This document shows positions 1 to 5,623 of a DNA stretch of 6,119 nt, one piece after another. The stretch comes from JARROD01 sp037384225 (GTDB taxonomy: Bacteria; Pseudomonadota; Gammaproteobacteria; Pseudomonadales; Cellvibrionaceae), in NCBI GenBank assembly GCA_037384225.1, contig JARROD010000229.1, positions 1 to 6,119 of the forward strand, given 5' to 3'. Each line of letters opens with the position of its first letter. The stretch's first letter is position 1. The notes under the pieces were generated by a model. The model had not been told where the DNA came from. It did not search any database and saw only the letters and a program-made list of their open reading frames with translations. A program made the position numbers and the translations under genes.

Positions 1-30
1 TTTGCATACGGTGATTGTTCTCAACGTTAA

Positions 31-189
31 TAGAAAGATAGTGTATGTCCGTTAGTTTTGCTGTAGTTTTGTGTATGTCCTGTAGTTTTCTGTCCTTTAG
101 TTTTCCTGTTCTGTTTTGTGCCTGTCCTTTAGTTTCTTGCTTCTTTAGTTTGCTTAGAAAGATAGTGTATGTCCTTTAGTTTTTAGTTT
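31..189. repeat. Degenerate short-repeat block (TTAGTTT family) with two 29-bp copies
   Basis: The core TTAGTTT or GTAGTTT occurs about eight times (near 51, 62, 81, 96, 128, 144, 175 and 182), five times directly after GTCC. The longest unit is 29 bp and is present at 31-59 and 155-183. It begins TAGAAAGATAGTGTATGTCC and ends TTAGTTTT; the two copies differ at one base (G at 51, T in the second copy) and their starts are 124 bp apart. Between them lie shorter, shuffled versions of the same unit. The block has no usable reading frame and is T-rich on this strand. It looks like a decaying minisatellite, or a cluster of intergenic repeats left by rearrangement. Its family is unknown to me. It stops where coding similarity to a PIN toxin begins. 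Confidence 0.75.
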
Positions 190-199
190 GCCATCCTTT

Positions 200-322
200 G
201 GGCCAAATGATCTACTGATTGCTACGCATGCTCTTGCCAATGACCTTACCGTAATAACCGCCAATATCGGGGAATTTTCCCGGGTACCAGAGCTGAAAGT
301 TGAAAACTGGCTTCAGACATAG
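200..322 (+). pseudogene. C-terminal remnant of a VapC-type PIN-domain toxin
   Basis: Reading from the GGG codon at 200 to the TAG at 320-322 gives about 40 residues: GPNDLLIATHALA, then DLTVITANIGEFSRVP, then ELKVENWLQT. This is the characteristic end of VapC PIN-domain ribonucleases: the (G)xxDLLIAAHA helix with its conserved acidic residue, the strand ending in TxN, xEFxRVPGL, and a final ENWL. Full VapC proteins are about 130 residues, so only the last third is present. Upstream in the same frame lies repeat sequence with a stop codon at 155-157, no start codon follows it, and no antitoxin gene is visible. The nuclease active site is incomplete, so I read this as a dead fragment. VapC identity rests on recognised motifs, not a search. 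Confidence 0.75.
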
Positions 323-428
323 ACACTAAGGACCGTGCACGAAATAACTTCCGGTTTTCGGCTTCTGGCGCGGACACAGGTTTCGGTACAGAGCATGGGG
401 GGCTCGCGGTATTCGCGGTTACGCTGGG

Positions 429-1178
429 TCAGTCGAAGCTTTTTCGAAATTCCCTTGGTGATTCGCCAAACTCATGAAAAAACTGGCGGCTGAAATAATT
501 GGGATCCACAAACCCACATTGCTCGGCAACCAGATAAATTGGCCGATCTGTTTCGACTAACAGCCTGCGGGCCTGGTCCAACCGTAACTGCGTAATGAGC
601 TGTTTCGGTGTTTTCCCCAACACCTTGCGAAAGCGCCTTTCCAGTGCGCTGACCGACAAATGACATTGGTTGGCCAGATCAGCAATTTGAAGGGGCTGCG
701 TAAAGTTATCTTTGATCAGGTCCATGGGCTTTTGAATGCTGTCCAACGGGCTGAGCATAACGGAAGTCTTGTGTAGATGGCGAGAAATGCCGCAGGTTCC
801 GACGCATTTACCCTGGTGGTCAAACAGCGGCCGCTTGCTCGTGGTAAACCAATGAAATTCGTTATTGGGCAGCACATTGATCTCCAGCCTCTGATTGAGC
901 AGATTGCCCTGCAGGACTCTTCGATCATCGGTGATAAATTGTCGGGCAATATGCCTGGGGGCAAAGTCGTTGTCTGTCAGGCCGATTGCCTGATCGAGGG
1001 TTCCCAGCCCCGTGTGCTCCAGAAAGGCGCGATTCGCATACTGTATCCGGCTGTCTGAATCTTTCATCCAGACAAGCACGTCTGTCAGCAAATCATATAT
1101 CTGCAGCCACTGAGTGGGGGGCATCGTCAGCAAGAACTGTAGGGATTGCTCGGGTAGGTTATGGGTGATTATTGCCAT
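429..1178 (-). CDS. AraC-family transcriptional regulator with N-terminal PAS sensor domain
   Basis: A 249-residue cytoplasmic regulator. Residues about 25-135 look like a PAS fold: the stretch DVLVWMKDSDSRIQYANRAF is the usual PAS opening, and FHWFTTSKRPLFDHQGKCVG followed by GISR is the usual ending. Residues about 150-248 are an AraC-type double helix-turn-helix. The first is IADLANQCHLSVSALERRFR; the second contains VAEQCGFVDPNYFSRQF and ends GESPREFRK, matching the family signature. The PAS domain probably binds a small ligand, possibly a sugar-derived metabolite, but the ligand cannot be read from sequence. The gene diverges from the glycoside-oxidation operon with a 260-bp gap, so it is the obvious candidate regulator of that operon. 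The chosen ATG at 1176-1178 has no clear Shine-Dalgarno sequence; an internal ATG at residue 19 is the alternative. No convincing terminator is seen past the stop. Confidence 0.9.
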   Translation of the reverse strand: MAIITHNLPEQSLQFLLTMPPTQWLQIYDLLTDVLVWMKDSDSRIQYANRAFLEHTGLGTLDQAIGLTDNDFAPRHIARQFITDDRRVLQGNLLNQRLEINVLPNNEFHWFTTSKRPLFDHQGKCVGTCGISRHLHKTSVMLSPLDSIQKPMDLIKDNFTQPLQIADLANQCHLSVSALERRFRKVLGKTPKQLITQLRLDQARRLLVETDRPIYLVAEQCGFVDPNYFSRQFFHEFGESPREFRKSFD

Positions 1179-1237
1179 TGAGAATAACTGAGTCTTGAGT
1201 CAGCCCGCCGTATGTTTCACTGGTTAAAATTTTTGCG

Positions 1238-1273
1238 CCGATTTTATGCTATAAATCACCGATTCTGTTCTAT
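1238..1273 (+). promoter_or_regulatory. Paired direct repeats, candidate AraC-family operator
   Basis: CCGATTTTATGCTAT at 1238-1252 and CCGATTCTGTTCTAT at 1259-1273 match at 12 of 15 positions, with a 6-bp gap, giving a 21-bp period (two helical turns). AraC-family activators typically bind two direct-repeat half-sites on one face of the DNA, and XylS sites have just this 15-6-15 design. The pair lies between the PAS-AraC gene and the operon and upstream of both possible -10 elements (1280, 1309), the position expected of an activator site. That this regulator binds it is inference. Confidence 0.5.
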
Positions 1274-1424
1274 GTGAACTATTAATGCAAGAAATAAGAT
1301 TTGATCAATATAACGGAAATGATGAGCAGTCAATGCACAAAGTGAAGTGTTGCTTATGCCGGTGTTGTTCCGCCGCCTTTGCGATTGTGATCTCCGCGCT
1401 GTTCCGGCGCTGCTTTAATAGTGA

Positions 1425-1430
1425 ACGGGG
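1425..1430 (+). promoter_or_regulatory. Ribosome binding site that decides the start of the TIM-barrel gene
   Basis: ACGGGG is followed by 8 nt (CGACAACC) and then the ATG at 1439. This spacing favours ATG 1439 over the in-frame GTG at 1421, which overlaps this region and would put six extra residues in front of the Tat signal. Confidence 0.5.
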
Positions 1431-1438
1431 CGACAACC

Positions 1439-2332
1439 ATGAATAACGTTCGCCGGCAATTGTTTAAGCAACTGGCGTTGGCGGGAGTTGGCGCCGGTAG
1501 CTTGGGCGCGCTTTCTCCGTTGACCCTGGCAACAGGGAATGCCACCGGAACAGAGCCGCTGAAAGGCAATATCAGGCATTCCGTCAGCCGTTGGACCTAC
1601 GGTGAACTGTCGATCGAAGAACTCTGCCAGGTGGTCAAAACCCTGGGCTTCTCGGCCATTGATCTGGTGGGGCCCGGGGATTGGCCCGTGCTGAAAAAGT
1701 ACGGCATAGATTCCTCCATGTGCAATGGCGCCGAGCTGAATCTCACCGATGGCTGGGCCGATAAAAAATTTCACGCCCAGTTGATTCCCCGCTACCTCAA
1801 ACATATCGATCTGGTTGCCGAGGCCGGTTACACCAACCTGGTTTGCTTTAGTGGCAATAAACGGGGTATCAGCCGGGAAGCTGGGCTGAGCAATGCCGTA
1901 CAAGGCTTGAAACAGATTCTGCCCCATGCCGAAAAACGCCGCGTGGTGTTGCAAATGGAGCTTTTCAACAGCAAAGTGGACCACCCTGATTATATGGCCG
2001 ACAACTCTGCGTGGGGTATCGCTCTGTGCAAGGCCCTGGGTTCTCAACATTTCAAACTGTTATACGACATTTACCACATGCAGATAAACGAAGGCGACAT
2101 TATTCGCACGATTCGGGATAACCATGTCTATTTCGGCCACTACCAAACAGCGGGCGTACCCGGAAGACACGAAATTGACGAAAGCCAGGAACTCAATTAT
2201 CGCGCTATCGCCCGGGCCATCAAGGATGTGGGTTTTACGGGTTATCTGGGTCAAGAGTTTATTCCAACGCCTCCGACCCTGAACGGCAAAATTGCCTCGC
2301 TGCGCGAAGCTGTTGCGATATGTGACGTCTGA
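1439..2332 (+). CDS. Tat-exported sugar isomerase/epimerase-like TIM-barrel protein (hydroxypyruvate isomerase family)
   Basis: A 297-residue protein with an AP-endonuclease-2/xylose-isomerase-like TIM barrel (residues about 45-295). The N-terminus has a twin-arginine signal: RRQLFK at residues 5-10, then a hydrophobic, Ala/Gly-rich stretch to about residue 35, so the product should be folded and metal-loaded before export to the periplasm. The motif NSKVDHPDY (177-185) is typical of hydroxypyruvate isomerase (Hyi) relatives. Candidate divalent-metal ligands E174, D210, Q236 and E273 have spacing close to that of the Hyi site as I recall it. H213, H234 and the RHE at 243-245 are likely active-site neighbours. 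Classical Hyi is cytosolic, so a true hydroxypyruvate isomerase role is unlikely here. In context with GMC and DUF1080 genes it more likely acts on a keto-sugar (isomerase, epimerase, hydratase or eliminating lyase). First gene of the operon, 51 bp before the GMC gene. Confidence 0.85.
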   Translation: MNNVRRQLFKQLALAGVGAGSLGALSPLTLATGNATGTEPLKGNIRHSVSRWTYGELSIEELCQVVKTLGFSAIDLVGPGDWPVLKKYGIDSSMCNGAELNLTDGWADKKFHAQLIPRYLKHIDLVAEAGYTNLVCFSGNKRGISREAGLSNAVQGLKQILPHAEKRRVVLQMELFNSKVDHPDYMADNSAWGIALCKALGSQHFKLLYDIYHMQINEGDIIRTIRDNHVYFGHYQTAGVPGRHEIDESQELNYRAIARAIKDVGFTGYLGQEFIPTPPTLNGKIASLREAVAICDV

Positions 2333-2361
2333 TGGGGCTTCAGTTGTATGTGAATAACAGG

Positions 2362-2377
2362 CTCCCCGCGGGAGGGG
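2362..2377 (+). promoter_or_regulatory. GMC gene ribosome binding site inside a small GC-rich hairpin
   Basis: The Shine-Dalgarno sequence GGAGGGG (2371-2377) lies 6 nt before the ATG at 2384. CTCCC at 2362-2366 can pair with GGGAG at 2370-2374 around a 3-nt loop, or CCCC at 2364-2367 with GGGG at 2374-2377. Either pairing would mask the ribosome binding site when it is not covered by ribosomes finishing the upstream gene. Pairing is seen in the sequence; a regulatory effect is inferred. Confidence 0.4.
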
Positions 2378-2383
2378 AAGGCT

Positions 2384-4069
2384 ATGGTAAATCACGAATA
2401 TGATGCAATTGTTGTAGGTTCGGGCATCAGCGGCGGTTGGGCCGCCAAAGAACTCTGTGAACGCGGCCTGAAGGTGTTAATGCTGGAGCGGGGCAGAAAT
2501 ATCGAGCATATCAAGGATTACAAAAACGCGCACAAGGAAGCCTGGGACTATCCGCACCGCGATGTGCCCACCCGACAAATGAAAATTGACTATCCGGTGC
2601 TGCGCCGCGATTACCCACTCAATGAATCCACCTTCGGTATGTGGGTGAATGAAAAAGAATCCCCCTACACAGAAGACAAGCGCTTTGACTGGTATCGAGG
2701 CTATCACGTGGGCGGTCGTTCTCTGCTATGGGGCCGTCAAAGCTACCGCTTTAACGAGGAGGACTTTTTAGCCAACGCCAAAGAGGGAATCGCCATCGAC
2801 TGGCCTATTCGCTATCGGGATCTGGCCCCCTGGTATGACCATGTGGAGCGTTTCGCGGGTATCAGTGGCAACCGCGATGGCCTGGATGTATTGCCTGACG
2901 GCCAGTTCCAGCCACCCATCCCCCTCAACTGTGTGGAAAAGGATGTTGCCGCACGTTTGCAAAAAGCCTTCAAAGGCAGGCGCCACCTGATCAACGGGCG
3001 CAGTGCCAACATGACCCAAGCCAAGCCGGAACATGGCCGCGGGAGCTGCCAGTATCGCGCCAAGTGCTGGCTGGGTTGCCCCTTTGGCGCTTACTTCAGT
3101 ACCCAGTCGTCCACCCTGCCGGCGGCAATGAAAACCGGCCATTTGACCCTGCGCCCTTTCTCCATCGTGAGCCGTGTGCTGTATCACAAGGGTAAAAAAC
3201 GCGCGACAGGGGTTGAAATTATTGATGCCCAGACGAATCAGGTCGTTGAATACAAAAGCAGGCTTGTATTTTTGAACGCTTCGGCCCTGAACACCGCCTG
3301 GTTGTTGATGAACTCCGCCACCGATGTGTGGGAAGGCGGTTTGGGAAGCAGCAGCGGCGAGTTGGGTCACAATGTTATGGATCACCACTTCCAGGTAGGG
3401 GCTTCGGCCGAGGTGGAAGGCTACCAGGACAAATACACCTTCGGGCGCCGCCCCAGTGGCTTCTATATCCCGCGTTATCGGAACTGGCAGGATGACAAGC
3501 GTAACTATTTGCGTGGTTTCGGTTACCAGGGCTCCGCAAGTCGCCAGAGTTGGCGTCGTAATATCGCCGAATTGGGTATAGGTGCGGGCCTGAAGGACGC
3601 GATGAGCGAACCCGGCCAGTGGACCATTGGTATGACAGCCTTTGGGGAAATGCTGCCCAACCATGAGAACCGGGTGTACCTGAATCATCAGGTTAAAGAC
3701 AAGTGGGCGTTGCCGGTATTGGCCATGGATGTGGAAATCAGACAGAACGAATTGGCCATGCGCAAGGAGATGAAAGCGGATGCCATGGAAATGTTTGAGG
3801 CCGCAGGCCTTAAAAACGTGCATGGCTATGACAATAACTACTACCCCGGTATGGGCATCCACGAAATGGGCACGGCCCGCATGGGGCGGGACCCCAAGAC
3901 CTCTGTGCTGAACCAACACAATCAGGTGTGGGACGCCCCGAACGTTTTTGTAACGGATGGCGCCTGCATGACGTCGTCATCCTGCGTAAATCCATCCCTG
4001 ACTTATATGGCTCTGACCGCAAGGGCGGCGGCATTTGCCGTTGAGGAGCTCAAGCGAGGTAACCTGTGA
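2384..4069 (+). CDS. GMC-family FAD oxidoreductase, catalytic subunit of a probable glycoside dehydrogenase
   Basis: A 561-residue flavoprotein. The FAD-binding Rossmann motif is at the N-terminus (YDAIVVGSGISGG, with G12-x-G14-xx-G17, and the LERG strand end at 34-37). A second FAD contact region is around GYHVGGRSLLWGRQSYR (107-122). The GMC C-terminal domain carries GIHEMGTARMG (491-501) and NPSLTYMALT (536-545); H493 and N536 are candidates for the catalytic His/Asn pair. C222-x5-C228-x3-C232 has the spacing I recall for the [3Fe-4S] ligands of bacterial FAD-dependent glucose dehydrogenase, suggesting electron transfer to a cytochrome and not to oxygen. There is no signal peptide; it is probably exported folded together with the Tat-bearing small subunit encoded next (stop and start share one base). 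The family includes glucoside 3-dehydrogenases, which make 3-keto-glycosides; with DUF1080 in the operon that is the favoured reaction. The sugar substrate is unknown. Confidence 0.9.
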   Translation: MVNHEYDAIVVGSGISGGWAAKELCERGLKVLMLERGRNIEHIKDYKNAHKEAWDYPHRDVPTRQMKIDYPVLRRDYPLNESTFGMWVNEKESPYTEDKRFDWYRGYHVGGRSLLWGRQSYRFNEEDFLANAKEGIAIDWPIRYRDLAPWYDHVERFAGISGNRDGLDVLPDGQFQPPIPLNCVEKDVAARLQKAFKGRRHLINGRSANMTQAKPEHGRGSCQYRAKCWLGCPFGAYFSTQSSTLPAAMKTGHLTLRPFSIVSRVLYHKGKKRATGVEIIDAQTNQVVEYKSRLVFLNASALNTAWLLMNSATDVWEGGLGSSSGELGHNVMDHHFQVGASAEVEGYQDKYTFGRRPSGFYIPRYRNWQDDKRNYLRGFGYQGSASRQSWRRNIAELGIGAGLKDAMSEPGQWTIGMTAFGEMLPNHENRVYLNHQVKDKWALPVLAMDVEIRQNELAMRKEMKADAMEMFEAAGLKNVHGYDNNYYPGMGIHEMGTARMGRDPKTSVLNQHNQVWDAPNVFVTDGACMTSSSCVNPSLTYMALTARAAAFAVEELKRGNL

Positions 4070-4674
4070 TGGAAAGGCGCGAACTGCTCAAGATGATTGG
4101 CGCCGCCACAGGCGTGGCTTTTGTCGGCAATGTATTGGGCCGGCCGCCGGGTGCGGGCAAATCAGCGGCAACGGGATTCAGTGAGGACGATCTGGTGTTT
4201 TTCAACGAAGTGGCCGAAACCATCGTTCCACGCACCGATACACCCGGGGCCAGGGATGCCAATGTCGGTCAAATAATGGCGGTGCTGGTTGCCGATTGTT
4301 ACCTGCCGGAAGAGCAAAAAGTGTTCAGGCAGGGTAGGGTACAGATCAACAAACAAAGCGAACGTCGTTTTGGCAAACCATTCTTGTTGCTTGGCAAAGA
4401 GCAGCGTCACACCTTATTGTCGGAATTGAACGGGGAAGCTTACCGCTACAACCGGGGGCACAAGGTGAGAATGTGGGAATTGTCCCGCCCTGGTGGTATG
4501 CCGGGCGATAACTCACCTTTGCCGCATTACTTTACGCTATTCAAACAGTTGACGCTGTTTGGTTTTTTTACCTCAAAGCGAGGTGCCACAGAGGTACTGA
4601 GGTATGTGGCTGTCCCGGGTAAATATGACGGCGAATACCCTTATAAGAAAGGCGATAGAGCTTGGGCAACTTGA
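4069..4674 (+). CDS. Gluconate 2-dehydrogenase subunit 3 family protein (Tat-exported small subunit of the GMC dehydrogenase)
   Basis: A 201-residue partner subunit. It opens with a twin-arginine signal, ERRELLKM at residues 2-9, followed by the hydrophobic GAATGVAFVGNVLG. Family landmarks are AETIVPRTDTPGARDANV (49-66) and the C-terminal FGFFTSKRGATEVLRYV (165-180) followed by the PGKYDGEYP and AWA blocks (183-200). Known relatives are the small subunits of FAD-dependent gluconate and glucose dehydrogenases, which bind the GMC subunit and carry it through the Tat pathway. The ATG at 4069 overlaps the GMC stop by one base (TGATG), so translation is probably coupled; GAGG at 4056-4059 is a fair ribosome binding site. 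A GTG at 4066 would add one residue and cannot be excluded. Length fits the family. Confidence 0.88.
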   Translation: MERRELLKMIGAATGVAFVGNVLGRPPGAGKSAATGFSEDDLVFFNEVAETIVPRTDTPGARDANVGQIMAVLVADCYLPEEQKVFRQGRVQINKQSERRFGKPFLLLGKEQRHTLLSELNGEAYRYNRGHKVRMWELSRPGGMPGDNSPLPHYFTLFKQLTLFGFFTSKRGATEVLRYVAVPGKYDGEYPYKKGDRAWAT

Positions 4675-4704
4675 GCGTCAGCAACACAACTGAACGAGAG
4701 TCGC

Positions 4705-5466
4705 ATGATGGAGAATCAACAGACCCGTATTGCGCGGTTTTTCGCCGTGGCAGCTCTGCTGGCAGCTCTGAGCCCGACCGTAAGCGCCCGAAATGATCTG
4801 GAGCAGCAGGCCAAAAAAACCGAAATCTGGGAACCTGAACCCAAAGTGGTGGCGGCGCCATTGGATGCGCCGCCATCGGATGCCGTAGTGCTGTTCGCCG
4901 GTGATAACCTGGAGCAGTGGGAAAGTGTAAAAGGTGGCGCGGCCGGTTGGACGGTCAAAGAGGGTGTGTTGACAGTAAAGCCCGGCAGCGGCGACATCAA
5001 GACCAAAGCCGGCTTTTGTGATGTGCAACTGCATGTGGAATGGAAAGTGCCCAAGCCTAAAGAGGAAATGCAGGGCCAGCAGCAAAACAACAGCGGTGTA
5101 TTCCTGCAACAGCGCTACGAAATACAGGTGCTTGATTCGTACCATAATCGCACTTACAGCAATGGTCAGGCAGGCGCTCTCTATAAACAGGCTATTCCGC
5201 TGGTCAATGCGATGCGTGCACCGGAGCAGTGGCAGTACTACGACATACTGTTTACCGCCCCGCGCTTCGCTGGCGATAAGCTGGCAACCCCCGGTTATGT
5301 CACAGTATTACATAATGGTGTGGTCGTGCAGAATCACACCGAGATTCAAGGCAAAACGGAATGGATTGGAGCACCCGATTATGAAGCCCATGGATGCGCG
5401 CCCCTTCAATTACAGGATCATGGCAACCTGGTGAGTTTCCGCAATATCTGGGTGCGTGAGTTATGA
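4705..5466 (+). CDS. Secreted DUF1080 / 3-keto-disaccharide hydrolase-family protein
   Basis: A 253-residue protein with a Sec signal peptide: hydrophobic FFAVAALLAALSP (12-24), likely cut after VSA (residue 28). There is no lipobox cysteine, so it should be soluble in the periplasm. Residues about 60-253 form the DUF1080 domain, a concanavalin-like jelly roll. Landmarks are VVLFAGDNLEQWE (61-73), WTVKEGVLTVKPGSG (82-96), NSGVFLQ (129-135), YEIQVLDSY (138-146), QAGALY (155-160) and APLQLQDHG (232-240), ending in FRNIWVREL. Characterised members act on 3-keto-glycosides by hydrolysis or elimination, so it should work on the product of the GMC dehydrogenase. It starts 30 bp after the subunit 3 gene. 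A second ATG at 4708 fits the weak GAGAG ribosome binding site (4696-4700) at least as well. Length is typical. It is the last gene of the operon. Confidence 0.88.
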   Translation: MMENQQTRIARFFAVAALLAALSPTVSARNDLEQQAKKTEIWEPEPKVVAAPLDAPPSDAVVLFAGDNLEQWESVKGGAAGWTVKEGVLTVKPGSGDIKTKAGFCDVQLHVEWKVPKPKEEMQGQQQNNSGVFLQQRYEIQVLDSYHNRTYSNGQAGALYKQAIPLVNAMRAPEQWQYYDILFTAPRFAGDKLATPGYVTVLHNGVVVQNHTEIQGKTEWIGAPDYEAHGCAPLQLQDHGNLVSFRNIWVREL

Positions 5467-5570
5467 TACAACCTGCACGGGCTTGGTTGCCGGATGTACA
5501 CCCGCCAGCCAGGGTGTGAATAGTAAGGCAGCATCGGGTGTGTTGGCAACTCAAATTCGTAAAGAGTGAA

Positions 5571-5599
5571 TATACCCGTAACGAATGGAGACGGGTATA
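5571..5599. terminator. Perfect 9-bp inverted repeat between convergent genes, possible bidirectional terminator
   Basis: TATACCCGT (5571-5579) and ACGGGTATA (5591-5599) pair perfectly around an 11-nt loop. It lies about 100 bp after the DUF1080 stop and 24 bp after the stop of the convergent minus-strand gene, where a shared terminator would be expected. Neither strand has a proper T-run after the stem; the minus strand has only the weak TTCACTCTTT. Intrinsic termination is therefore uncertain, and a protein-binding palindrome is the alternative. Confidence 0.4.
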
Positions 5600-5623
5600 G
5601 ATGCCTGGATCATAAAAGCCGTT

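Larger units (their letters stand above)
1179..1438. promoter_or_regulatory. Divergent promoter region between the regulator and the operon
   Basis: A 260-bp AT-rich stretch that must hold promoters for both the PAS-AraC gene (leftward) and the four-gene operon (rightward). Besides the 15-bp direct repeats described separately, it contains an 8-bp palindrome TTGATCAA at 1301-1308, followed at once by TATAAC (1309-1314), a reasonable -10 hexamer for the operon. No good -35 element sits at the right distance, as expected for an activator-dependent promoter. TATTAA at 1280-1285 is a second possible -10. A tandem TGAGTC pair lies at 1189-1194 and 1196-1201, next to the regulator's start. The exact transcription starts cannot be fixed from the sequence. 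Confidence 0.5.

Noticed and set aside
31..183. Possible CRISPR array
   Set aside because: Only two full 29-bp copies, 95 bp apart, and the space between them is made of partial copies of the same word and not of unique spacers.
31..322. Integron cassette (attC sites plus toxin gene)
   Set aside because: Toxin genes are common in cassettes, but I could not find paired core sites with the expected inverted symmetry around the VapC remnant.
1189..1201. Tandem TGAGTC repeat near the regulator start as an operator
   Set aside because: Six-base units with a 7-bp period are weak evidence by chance, and the phasing does not suit an AraC-type protein.
1421..1440. GTG at 1421 as start of the TIM-barrel gene
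   Set aside because: ATG at 1439 has better spacing to ACGGGG and places the twin-arginine motif at the usual distance from the N-terminus.
1415..2050. Minus-strand open frame of 211 codons opposite the TIM-barrel gene
   Set aside because: Shadow of the plus-strand gene; no family motif and no ribosome binding site logic.
1439..2332. Naming the first operon gene hyi
   Set aside because: The export signal and operon context argue against cytosolic hydroxypyruvate isomerase, so only the family relation is claimed.
2768..3919. Long minus-strand open frame (383 codons) opposite the GMC gene
   Set aside because: It is fully inside a gene with unmistakable GMC motifs, its translation shows no recognisable domain, and it has the odd His/Gln-rich composition typical of an antisense shadow.
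5498..5517. Short hairpin ACACCC / GGGTGT just after the DUF1080 gene as a terminator
   Set aside because: Only 6 bp with an 8-nt loop and no following T-run; the 9-bp inverted repeat downstream is the stronger candidate.
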